Assembly: GCA_944321465.1 (NCBI GenBank)
Contig: CALULL010000019.1
Location: forward strand, 1 to 59,735
Direction of reading: 5' to 3'
From: an uncultured Bacteroides sp.
GTDB lineage: Bacteria > Bacteroidota > Bacteroidia > Bacteroidales > Bacteroidaceae
Length of the DNA: 59,735 bases
Below, one piece after another: positions 24,641 through 32,122 of this stretch. Within the stretch, counting starts at the first letter, position 1, and every line of letters starts with the position of its first letter. The position numbers and the translations under genes were made by a program. The notes below the pieces were generated by a model. The model was given only the letters and a program-made list of their open reading frames with translations, did not search any database and was not told the origin of the DNA.

Positions 24641-25633
24641 ATGAATACAGAAGAGTTTGAGGCAAATAAGAAAGAGCAGGCCTACCTCATGCGCCGGTAC
24701 AACCAGTATCTGAAACTCGAACGCTCGCTTTCGCCCAACACCTGCGAGGCTTATCAGACGGACGTTGCCAAGCTGCTTTCCTTCCTGTCGGTCGAGGGGG
24801 TGAGGGTGAAGGATGTCACCTTGGATACCCTTGAGACTTTCGTGGCGACCCTGCACGACGTGGGCATACAGCTGCGCTCGCAGGCACGTATCGTCAGCGG
24901 CGTGCGTTCGTTCTTCCGTTTCCTGCTGATGGACAACTACCTTGACAGCGACCCCGGCGAGCTGCTGGTGACTCCCAAGATAGGGCGGCGTCTGCCCGAG
25001 GTGCTGACGGTGGACGAGATAGACCGCATCATTGCCGCCGTTGACATGGACAAGCCCGAGGGACAGCGCAACCGTGCCATCGTGGAGATGCTCTACAGCT
25101 GCGGGTTGCGCGTCTCCGAGTTGTGCGGCCTGAAGCTGTCGGACCTGAACTTCGACGAAGGTTTCATCCGCGTGGAGGGAAAGGGCGGCAAGCAGCGGCT
25201 GGTGCCCGTCTCGCCGAGGGCGGTCAAGGAGGTGAACTTCTGGCTTATGGACCGCTGCCACGGGCGCATTAAGCCCGGGCATGAGGATTACGTCTTCCTA
25301 GCCCGGTGGGGGAACGCAATCTCGCGCATCATGGTGTTCCATCTCGTCAAGGAACTGGCCCGCGAGGCCGGAATCACGAAACCCATCAGCCCGCACACTT
25401 TCCGCCATTCCTTTGCCACCCATTTGCTTGAGGGCGGGGCCAACTTGCGGGCCATCCAGGCCATGCTGGGCCACGAGTCTATCGGCACTACCGAAATCTA
25501 CACCCACATAGACCGCAACATGCTGCGGGCCGAAATCATCGAGCATCATCCGCGAAACATACGCTACCGGGAGCGGATGCGGTCCAGCCGCGAGACGGAC
25601 GGCTCCGGCGGGGCTTCTCCCTCCGGGACGTAA
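24641..25633 (+). CDS. xerD: Tyrosine recombinase XerD
   Basis: Site-specific recombinase that, with XerC, resolves chromosome dimers at dif near the terminus. The start at 24641 gives 330 residues. The N-terminal SAM-like DNA-binding domain occupies about residues 10-105. The catalytic residues are all visible: Arg157 (SCGLRVSE), Lys181 (GKGGKQR), His252 and Arg255 (PHTFRHS), His278 (LGHES) and the nucleophile Tyr287 (EIYTH). An in-frame upstream ATG at 24575 lies before the promoter and is ignored. The location and divergent aroQ neighbour suggest the housekeeping XerD rather than a phage or phase-variation integrase. Confidence 0.93.
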   Translation: MNTEEFEANKKEQAYLMRRYNQYLKLERSLSPNTCEAYQTDVAKLLSFLSVEGVRVKDVTLDTLETFVATLHDVGIQLRSQARIVSGVRSFFRFLLMDNYLDSDPGELLVTPKIGRRLPEVLTVDEIDRIIAAVDMDKPEGQRNRAIVEMLYSCGLRVSELCGLKLSDLNFDEGFIRVEGKGGKQRLVPVSPRAVKEVNFWLMDRCHGRIKPGHEDYVFLARWGNAISRIMVFHLVKELAREAGITKPISPHTFRHSFATHLLEGGANLRAIQAMLGHESIGTTEIYTHIDRNMLRAEIIEHHPRNIRYRERMRSSRETDGSGGASPSGT

Positions 25634-25766
25634 GTGCGCTTTGCTGCTCTTTTGCCCCTTCGGGTGACAAAATGCCGCCCGAAGGGGCTTTTTGCTGACG
25701 CGCCCTGCCGACGCTCCGGGCGAAACAGGGCGTGGCAGGACGGCTCGCGGCGTGTCGCCCCGGGGT

Positions 25767-25921
25767 GGGACACCTGTGCCCGGCGGGCGGCAGGGGGTTG
25801 GCTCGTGGCGGGCCGTTCCGTGGCAGGCGGGGTGGCACAGGTGCGCCCGGTGGCAGAGGGTCCTGTGCCCGGGGCCAAGGGAAGGGACACGGGCAAGCGG
25901 GCACACCTGTGCCTGCTCGCG
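25767..25921. repeat. 22-bp dyad repeat array F (about 7 units, one register shift)
   Basis: Good cores are GGACACCTGTGCCC (near 25767), GGCACAGGTGCGCCC (near 25834), GGGTCCTGTGCCC (near 25858) and GGCACACCTGTGCC (near 25900). Intervening units are degenerate but keep the period except for a 1-bp shift before 25834. The array lies between convergent xerD and the MFS gene. The rest of 25634-26081 is featureless GC-rich sequence. Confidence 0.7.
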
Positions 25922-26081
25922 ACGGCTCGCAGGCAGGCACGCTGGCTCTCTGGTTGGTTTGTAAGGATTTTGCTATTGGCTTGTCGGGCAGCAGGATGAC
26001 CCGTTTCCGTTCCGTCCGTTTGCGCGAAGGCCGCAGGCGGGCCGAAAGAAGCGATTGTAGGCCGTCGGGAAAGTCAGAGTG

Positions 26082-27296
26082 TCAGACCCTGACTTTCTGA
26101 TATTGCAGGCCCGCGCCGGACGTGCGCCTGCCCAGCAGGCTGCGCAAGGCGTGGCGCGAGCAGACGAATATGCCCGCCGCTCCTGCGCAGAACACAAGCC
26201 CGGTGGCCGTCAAGACGTTGCCCACGCCCACCAGCGGAGGCACCAGCCCGCCCAGCAGGAAACCCAGTGCGCCCAGCACGGCTGAGGCCGTCCCGGCGTT
26301 GCGCCGCTCGGCATCCATCGCCAGCGTGTTGGCCGAGGCAAACGTGAAGCCCAGCAACAGCAGCAGGCAGAGCAGCAGGGCCTCGTAGACCCAGAAGCTG
26401 CACGACCCGGCCAAGGCGGCCAGCATCAGCACCGACACGGCCAGCAACCCCTGGCTGCAACGGTAGGAGAGCACCTCCAAGTGGCGGAAGCGCATGGAGA
26501 GAGCCGAGGCCGCGACGATGGCAAGGGCGTTGGCTCCGAAGCAGAGGCTGAATTGCAGGGGAGTGAAGCCATAGTGTTGTTGCATGATGAAGGGAGCCGA
26601 GGCGATGTTGGCAAACAGCACCACGTGGCCGAAACCGAATTGCAGGACGTAGGCACGGTAGTGGCGGTTGCGCAGTACGACGGCGAAGGAACGCACCGTC
26701 TCGCCCCAGCCCGAACGCCTGCGCCGCTCGCGGGGCAGCGACTCGGCAAAGCGCAGGCTGCCTGCCAGCAGCAGGACTCCCACGGCGAAGAGCGACCAGA
26801 AGATGCCCTGCCACCCCACGCTGTCGGCCAGCAGGCCACCGCACATAGGGGCGGCGATGGGGGCCACGCCGTTGATGGCCCCGATGATGCCCAGCATCTT
26901 GGCCAGTTCGCGTCCGGCAAACAGGTCGGCCGATACCGAACGCGCGATGACGATGCCGCTGGCCCCGGCCAGCCCCTGTGCCAGCCGCCAGGCGGCAAAC
27001 TGCATGCCCGTCTGCGCGTAGAGGCAGCCTGCGGTGGAGGCGAGAAACAACGCCATGCCGGCCACCAGCAGGGGCTTGCGCCCGTACTTGTCGCTCAGCG
27101 GGCCGAAAAACAGTTGCCCTATGGCCAGCCCGGCCATGCAGGTGGTAAGCCCCAGCTGTATCATGGTGGGGGAGGTGTGGAACTCGCCTACCATCTGAGG
27201 CAGGGTAGGCAGATACATGTCGGTCACGAGCGGCCCGAAGGCCGTGAGCATTCCCAGAAATATCAGAATGAATGCACTGAGTTGTTGTTGTGCCAT
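26082..27296 (-). CDS. Bcr/CflA-family MFS multidrug exporter
   Basis: This 404-residue protein has twelve hydrophobic segments. The first loop motif is FGPLVTDMYLPTLPQM, diagnostic of the Bcr/CflA drug:H+ antiporters (the acidic D sits in TM1). The TM2-3 loop motif GQLFFGPLSDKYGRKPLLV is followed by the second-half copy (ANTLAMDAERRNAGTASAVL). Members export bicyclomycin, chloramphenicol or sulfonamides, but specificity cannot be predicted. The gene is alone and convergent with xerD. A -7/-33 pair at 27501-27533 would give a long leader of about 200 nt. It ends just before array F. Confidence 0.92.
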   Translation of the reverse strand: MAQQQLSAFILIFLGMLTAFGPLVTDMYLPTLPQMVGEFHTSPTMIQLGLTTCMAGLAIGQLFFGPLSDKYGRKPLLVAGMALFLASTAGCLYAQTGMQFAAWRLAQGLAGASGIVIARSVSADLFAGRELAKMLGIIGAINGVAPIAAPMCGGLLADSVGWQGIFWSLFAVGVLLLAGSLRFAESLPRERRRRSGWGETVRSFAVVLRNRHYRAYVLQFGFGHVVLFANIASAPFIMQQHYGFTPLQFSLCFGANALAIVAASALSMRFRHLEVLSYRCSQGLLAVSVLMLAALAGSCSFWVYEALLLCLLLLLGFTFASANTLAMDAERRNAGTASAVLGALGFLLGGLVPPLVGVGNVLTATGLVFCAGAAGIFVCSRHALRSLLGRRTSGAGLQYQKVRV

Positions 27297-27500
27297 AAGT
27301 CGTTTTAGTTAAGTGTCTGGATGGTGAAGGACGGTTGCCGCCCTGCTGTTTTGCCCCGGTTGCGGGACGAGGGGCCCGATGGCCTGCGGGCAGCCGTTTC
27401 CCCTGCCGAGGCGGGGTGCGGGCGGGCAGGTCCGGCAGGCAGCCTTCCGGCGGAGCGGAGTGGAGGTGCGTGCCTCGGATGGCTGTCCTGAAAAACGGCG

Positions 27501-27533
27501 CAAAATTAGGAAAAGCCTGCCGAGGCGTGCAAA
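27501..27533 (-). promoter_or_regulatory. Putative promoter of the MFS exporter
   Basis: Minus-strand TTTG (plus-strand CAAA at 27530-27533), a 21-bp spacer and TAATTTTG (plus-strand CAAAATTA at 27501-27508). It implies a leader of about 195 nt in which GC-rich, loosely repeat-like sequence lies. Confidence 0.5.
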
Positions 27534-27578
27534 TGCTTCGGTCCGGCTTTCACATAAGAAAACATTCTATAGCGCGTG

Positions 27579-27738
27579 GTTAACCCAAATCGGTCGTCAT
27601 TAGAGTCCAAAGCGATTTTGTTCTGCTGCCGCGACAAAGCGGCAGGCAAGATGCCGGTAGCAGGGCGAAAGGGCTTGGGAAGCCCCCAAAAGATAAGTCT
27701 ATACTCGTTGGGCGGTCTAATGACCGATTTGGGTTAAC
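27579..27738. repeat. 160-bp element with long terminal inverted repeats
   Basis: The 26-nt left end (27579-27604, beginning GTTAACCCAAATCGGTC) is the reverse complement of the 23-nt right end (27716-27738, ending GATTTGGGTTAAC) apart from a 3-nt insertion. Inside, GTCCAA (27605-27610) can pair with TTGGGC (27708-27713). CTGCCGC/GCGGCAG and GGGCTT/AAGCCC form smaller hairpins. No target duplication and no ORF are visible. It could be a MITE or a structured RNA; I cannot decide between them. Confidence 0.75.
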
Positions 27739-27809
27739 GCCGCCTCCCGTCCCTTGTGTCCGTTTGCGCGGGCCAATTGCCCGGTCGTAGGCAATTTATG
27801 GCGGGAAAG

Positions 27810-27842
27810 TTGTTACCCAATGGAACAAAATTCGTAACTTTG
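27810..27842 (+). promoter_or_regulatory. purH promoter
   Basis: TTG at 27810-27812 and TAACTTTG at 27835-27842 (22-bp spacer). The leader is about 90 nt before the ATG at 27939 and is AT-rich. Confidence 0.65.
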
Positions 27843-27938
27843 CGCCACTTATATACATTATAGTATAGCGGCATCGGTGTGTGCCGCGCGGCGTTATTGC
27901 CACAGAACCAAATACGTAATAAAATTAACGTAAGTCCC

Positions 27939-29465
27939 ATGTCTGAAACCAAAAGAATTAAAACAGCTCTCGTGTCTGTTTACCATAAAGAGGGCTTGGA
28001 CGAAATCATCACCAAGTTGCACGAGGAGGGCGTAGAGTTCCTCTCGACGGGCGGAACGCGTCAGTTCATCGAATCGCTGGGCTATCCCTGCAAGGCAGTG
28101 GAAGACCTGACGAGCTATCCTTCTATTCTCGGCGGTCGCGTCAAGACGTTGCACCCCAAGGTGTTCGGAGGCATCCTGTTCCGCCGGGGGCTGGAGCAGG
28201 ACCAGCAGCAGGTGGAGAAGTACGACATCCCGGCCATAGACCTTGTCATCGTAGACCTTTATCCGTTTGAAGCCACCGTGGCAAGCGGAGCGGGCGAGGC
28301 CGAAATCATCGAGAAGATAGACATAGGCGGCATATCGCTGATACGTGCTGCGGCAAAGAATTACAACGACGTGGTCATCGTGGCTTCTCAGAGCCAGTAT
28401 CAGCCGTTGCGCGACATCCTGATGGAGCGCGGTGCGCAGACTACGCTTGAGGAGCGCCGCTGGTTTGCCAAGGAGGCTTTTTCCGTGTCGTCGGGCTACG
28501 ATACGGCCATCTTCAACTACTTCGACGCGGGCGAGGGCACGTCCTTCCGCTGCGCCGCCGACGGGCAGAAGACGCTGCGCTACGGCGAAAACCCCCATCA
28601 GCAGGGCTACTTCTACGGCGACTTGGAGGCGGTGTTCGACCAAATACACGGCAAGGAAATCTCCTACAACAATCTGGGGGACATCAACGCGGCTGTAGAA
28701 CTGATAGACGAGTTTGGTGCCGACACCACTTTCGCGGTGCTGAAGCACAACAATGCTTGCGGACTGGCTACCCGCCCCACGGTGCTCGAAGCCTGGCGCG
28801 ATGCCTTGGCAGGCGACCCGGTGTCGGCTTTCGGTGGGGTGCTCATCACCAACGGTGTGGTCGACAAGGCCGCAGCCGAGGAAATCAACAAGATATTCTT
28901 TGAAGTAATCATCGCGCCGGACTACGATGTCGACGCGCTTGAGATACTGGGGCAGAAGAAGAACCGCATCATTCTGGTGCGCAAACCGGCTGCCCTGCCG
29001 CGCAGACAGTTCCGCTCGTTGCTCAACGGGGTGCTGGTGCAGGACCGCGACCTGAAGGTGGAAACGCCCGAAGACCTGAAAGTGGTCACCGTGAAGTCAC
29101 CGACCGAAGAGGAAGTGGCCGACATGCTGTTTGCCAACAAGATAGTGAAAAACTCCAAGTCCAACGCCATTGTGCTGGCCAAGGGCCGTCAGTTGCTGGC
29201 CAGCGGCGTGGGGCAGACGAGCCGTGTGGATGCTCTGAAGCAGGCAATCGAGAAGGCCAAGAGTTTCGGCTTTGACCTGCATGGGGCGGTGATGGCAAGC
29301 GATGCGTTCTTCCCCTTCCCCGACTGTGTGGAGATAGCAGGAAACGAAGGCATCACAGCCGTGATACAGCCTGGAGGCAGCATAAAGGACCAACTGTCGT
29401 TCGACTATTGCAACGAACATGGCATGGCAATGGTGACAACCGGTTTCCGGCATTTCAAACACTAA
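27939..29465 (+). CDS. purH: Bifunctional AICAR transformylase/IMP cyclohydrolase
   Basis: Performs the last two steps of de novo IMP synthesis. The start at 27939 (MSETKRIKTALVSVYHKEGL) gives 508 residues. The N-terminal IMP cyclohydrolase (MGS-like) domain includes FLSTGGTRQFIESLGYPCK and GGRVKTLHPKVFGG. The C-terminal transformylase domain includes RYGENPHQQGYFYG and the catalytic Lys-His in LKHNNACG. The C-terminal end (FDYCNEHGMAMVTTGFRHFK) is canonical. An in-frame start 60 bp upstream is less likely. The gene sits directly upstream of the rod-shape operon, as in Bacteroides. Confidence 0.97.
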   Translation: MSETKRIKTALVSVYHKEGLDEIITKLHEEGVEFLSTGGTRQFIESLGYPCKAVEDLTSYPSILGGRVKTLHPKVFGGILFRRGLEQDQQQVEKYDIPAIDLVIVDLYPFEATVASGAGEAEIIEKIDIGGISLIRAAAKNYNDVVIVASQSQYQPLRDILMERGAQTTLEERRWFAKEAFSVSSGYDTAIFNYFDAGEGTSFRCAADGQKTLRYGENPHQQGYFYGDLEAVFDQIHGKEISYNNLGDINAAVELIDEFGADTTFAVLKHNNACGLATRPTVLEAWRDALAGDPVSAFGGVLITNGVVDKAAAEEINKIFFEVIIAPDYDVDALEILGQKKNRIILVRKPAALPRRQFRSLLNGVLVQDRDLKVETPEDLKVVTVKSPTEEEVADMLFANKIVKNSKSNAIVLAKGRQLLASGVGQTSRVDALKQAIEKAKSFGFDLHGAVMASDAFFPFPDCVEIAGNEGITAVIQPGGSIKDQLSFDYCNEHGMAMVTTGFRHFKH

Positions 29466-29469
29466 GGAA

Positions 29470-29578
29470 ATGGAGTGGCGGGAACCGAGGAAGAAGTGTA
29501 AAGGCTGGCGGCTTTCTGGCCGTTGCTGCCTGTGGCTTTCCCGGTCGGGAGGGCGGTTCCCGCTTCTCGCCTCTCCAT
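29470..29578 (+). other. Long hairpin between purH and mreB
   Basis: ATGGAG (29470-29475) pairs with CTCCAT (29573-29578), and CGGGAACCG (29479-29487) with CGGTTCCCG (29554-29562), nine perfect pairs. The 66-nt inside is itself structured. It starts 5 nt after the purH stop. No T-run follows, so it may protect the purH 3' end or attenuate read-through into mreB. A possible -7 variant TATATTTC lies at 29589-29596, just beyond it. Confidence 0.5.
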
Positions 29579-29628
29579 GCTTCTAACCTATATTTCTAAA
29601 CTCTCAACATTCAATTATCAACAATAAA

Positions 29629-30651
29629 ATGGGCTTATTCTCTTTTACACAAGAAATAGCAATGGACTTGGGAACGGCCAATACCATCATTACCTATAAC
29701 GGCAAGATGGTAGTCAACGAGCCTTCGGTTGTGGCTCTCGACCGCCGCACGGACAAGATGATTGCAGTGGGGCAGGAAGCCAAGCTGATGGATGGCAGAA
29801 CACCTGAGAACATCCGCACGATACGCCCTTTGCGCAACGGCGTGATAGCCGACTTCAACGCCTGCGAACAGATGATACGCGGACTCATAAAGAAGGCCAA
29901 TCCGAGGCGCAGACTGTTTTCGCCCTCGTTGCGCATGGTTATCGGGGTGCCTTCAGGCAGTACGGAAGTGGAGCTGCGTGCTGTGCGCGACTCCGCCGAG
30001 CACGCCGGAGGACGCGACGTTTACCTCATCTTTGAGCCTATGGCAGCTGCCATAGGTATCGGCATCGATGTCACCCTGCCCGAGGGAAACATGATTGTCG
30101 ACATAGGCGGCGGTACGACCGAAATAGCCGTTATCTCATTGGGCGGCATCGTGTCCAACAACTCCATAAAGACCGCAGGCGACGACCTGACAGCCGACAT
30201 ACAGGAGTACATGAGCCGTCAGCACAACATGAAGATAAGCGAAGTGATGGCCGAACGCATCAAGATAAATGTAGGTGCTGCGCAGACCGACCTTGGCGAG
30301 GACGCTCCCGAGGACTACATCGTGCACGGCCCCAACCGCATCACCGCTCTTCCTATGGAGGTGCCGGTATGCTACCAGGAAGTCGCTCACTGCTTGGAAA
30401 AGTCAATCTCCCGCATCGAGACTGCCATCCTGAACGCTCTGGAGGACACTCCGCCTGAACTTTATGCCGACATCGTGAAGAACGGCATTTACCTGGCTGG
30501 AGGAGGCGCGTTGCTGCGTGGGCTTGACAAACGGCTGATGGATAAGATAAACATTCCCTTCCACATAGCAGAGGACCCGTTGCTGGCGGTTGCCAAAGGC
30601 ACCGGAGTGGCGTTGAAGAACGTGGACCGTTTCTCCTTCCTGATGCGTTAA
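29629..30651 (+). CDS. mreB: Rod shape-determining protein MreB
   Basis: Bacterial actin homologue that forms membrane-bound filaments and directs lateral-wall synthesis by the elongasome. The length of 340 residues is normal. The ATP-binding signatures of the actin fold are clear: phosphate-1 loop MDLGTANTIITYNGK, phosphate-2 segment MIVDIGGGTTEIAVISLGGI, and adenosine-binding GIYLAGGGALLRGLDKRL. The N-terminal amphipathic start MGLFSFTQEIA could associate with the membrane. It is the first gene of mreB-mreC-mreD-PBP2-rodA, with 17 bp to mreC. Confidence 0.97.
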   Translation: MGLFSFTQEIAMDLGTANTIITYNGKMVVNEPSVVALDRRTDKMIAVGQEAKLMDGRTPENIRTIRPLRNGVIADFNACEQMIRGLIKKANPRRRLFSPSLRMVIGVPSGSTEVELRAVRDSAEHAGGRDVYLIFEPMAAAIGIGIDVTLPEGNMIVDIGGGTTEIAVISLGGIVSNNSIKTAGDDLTADIQEYMSRQHNMKISEVMAERIKINVGAAQTDLGEDAPEDYIVHGPNRITALPMEVPVCYQEVAHCLEKSISRIETAILNALEDTPPELYADIVKNGIYLAGGGALLRGLDKRLMDKINIPFHIAEDPLLAVAKGTGVALKNVDRFSFLMR

Positions 30652-30668
30652 GCTCTTTGTAGTGTGTC

Positions 30669-31511
30669 ATGCGAAACCTGTTGGACTTTCTCGCCAAGTA
30701 CAATTACTGGTTTCTCTTCTTGTTCTTGGAGGTTACCAGTTTTGTTTTATTGTTCCGCTTCAACCGCTATCAGCAGAGCGTGTTCTTCAGCTCGGCCAAC
30801 AGCTTGGCGGGTAGCGTGTACGAGGTGGCGGGTGGGGTGCGCTCTTACTTCCACCTGAGGAGCGAGAACGAGGACCTGCTGGACCGCAACGTGTGGCTGG
30901 AACAGCGCGTGGCCGAGTTGGAATGCAGGCTGTCCGATGCCGCAACCGATGCCCTGCCGCTGCAAAGTCTGACCGCCGTGGACGACACACTGTGCCAGGT
31001 GCGCAAGGCTCATGTCGTCAAGAATACCTTGAACCGAGCCGACAATTACATCACGCTTGACCAAGGAAGCCTTGACGGGATACGCCCTGACATGGGTGTG
31101 GTCGATGCCAACGGAGTAGTGGGCATCGTCTACAAAACCTCCCCACACTATGCTCTTGTCATTTCTTTGCTCAGCAGCAAGTCCAGTCTGAGCTGTAAGA
31201 TTGTAGGGAGCGAGTATTTCGGCTACCTGCGTTGGGAGGGAGGGGACAGCCGGTACGCCTATCTCAAGGACTTGCCGCGCCATGCCGAGCTGAACAAGGG
31301 CGACACGGTGGTGACAAGTGGCTACTCCGCCATGTTCCCCGAAGGCATCATGGTGGGAGTGGTGGACGATCTGACGGACTCGCACGACGGCTTGTCCTAT
31401 TTGGTAAAGGTCCGTCTGGCGACAGACTTCGGGAAGGTCAAGAACGTCCGTGTGCTTTCGCGCGGAGGGTATTATGAGCAACAAGGACTGGAGGCTTCGG
31501 AGGTGCAATGA
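30669..31511 (+). CDS. mreC: Rod shape-determining protein MreC
   Basis: Bitopic elongasome protein that links MreB/MreD to PBP2 in the periplasm. The 280-residue protein has one N-terminal membrane helix (YWFLFLFLEVTSFVLLF, about residues 13-29). A coiled coil follows (SENEDLLDRNVWLEQRVAEL, about residues 65-90), then two beta-barrel domains. These include ITLDQGSLDGIRPDMGVVDA and GDTVVTSGYSAMFPEGIMVG, the second being the typical MreC closing motif. No lipobox is present. It is followed after 57 bp by mreD. Confidence 0.95.
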   Translation: MRNLLDFLAKYNYWFLFLFLEVTSFVLLFRFNRYQQSVFFSSANSLAGSVYEVAGGVRSYFHLRSENEDLLDRNVWLEQRVAELECRLSDAATDALPLQSLTAVDDTLCQVRKAHVVKNTLNRADNYITLDQGSLDGIRPDMGVVDANGVVGIVYKTSPHYALVISLLSSKSSLSCKIVGSEYFGYLRWEGGDSRYAYLKDLPRHAELNKGDTVVTSGYSAMFPEGIMVGVVDDLTDSHDGLSYLVKVRLATDFGKVKNVRVLSRGGYYEQQGLEASEVQ

Positions 31512-31568
31512 CAGCCTGCCGGTCGCTGGAAAACGTGAATACCGACAAAGAAAGGAATAGATAGCCCC

Positions 31569-32072
31569 GTGTTGATAACTTATCTGCAAAAAATCGTCTG
31601 GTTTATAGGTCTGGTCCTGTTGCAGGCTCTGGTGTTGAACAGCGTGCACATAGGCGGATACGCCACGCCCTTGCTCTACGTTTACTTGTTGCTGCGCTTC
31701 GAGTCGGATGCTTCTCGCAACGAATTGATGTTATGGGCTTTTTTCTTGGGCTTGCTGGTAGATGTCTTTTCAGACACACCGGGCATGAATGCCGCCGCTG
31801 CGGTGCTGCTTGCCTTTGTGCGCCCGTTTGTGTTCAGGCTGTTTGCCTCGCGCGATGCCGTGGAGAGTATCGTCCCCAGCTGGTGGACGATGGGTGGCTC
31901 GTCCTATCTGAAGTACGCCTTTGTTTGCATTCTGGTGCATCATGCGGCCTTGTTCTCTGTCGAGTACTTTTCGTTTGCCCACGTGTGGCAGGTAATGCTG
32001 CACGTCGTTTGCAGTTCGGTACTCACTCTGTTGTGTGTGCTGGCCATTGAGTTTATGCGCAGAAGGAAGTGA
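31569..32072 (+). CDS. mreD: Rod shape-determining protein MreD
   Basis: This 167-residue hydrophobic protein has five or so membrane helices (for example LVLLQALVLNSVHIGGYATP and the LLVDVFSDTPGMNAAAAVLL region). It sits in the conserved slot between mreC and the PBP2 gene. The segment FFLGLLVDVFSDTPGMNAAA carries the G-x-x-x-D motif found in MreD/YrxA proteins. It begins with a GTG codon at 31569. Its stop overlaps a possible GTG start of the next gene by 4 bp. MreD bridges MreC, PBP2 and RodA. Confidence 0.9.
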   Translation: MLITYLQKIVWFIGLVLLQALVLNSVHIGGYATPLLYVYLLLRFESDASRNELMLWAFFLGLLVDVFSDTPGMNAAAAVLLAFVRPFVFRLFASRDAVESIVPSWWTMGGSSYLKYAFVCILVHHAALFSVEYFSFAHVWQVMLHVVCSSVLTLLCVLAIEFMRRRK

Positions 32073-32122
32073 CGGCGAGAAAAAAGCCTACAAACAAACG
32101 GAAACACCCAAGAGAGACAAAG

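Noticed and set aside
24641-25633. XerD as a phage or phase-variation integrase
   Set aside because: The length, all six catalytic residues and the conserved divergent aroQ neighbour fit the housekeeping recombinase; no att site or mobile genes are near.
27339-27410. Possible degenerate copy of the 22-bp repeat in the MFS leader
   Set aside because: Similar base composition and two loosely matching cores, but the spacing drifts by about 3 bp, so the period is not supported. Stretches at 5265-5340 and 56205-56265 were judged the same way.
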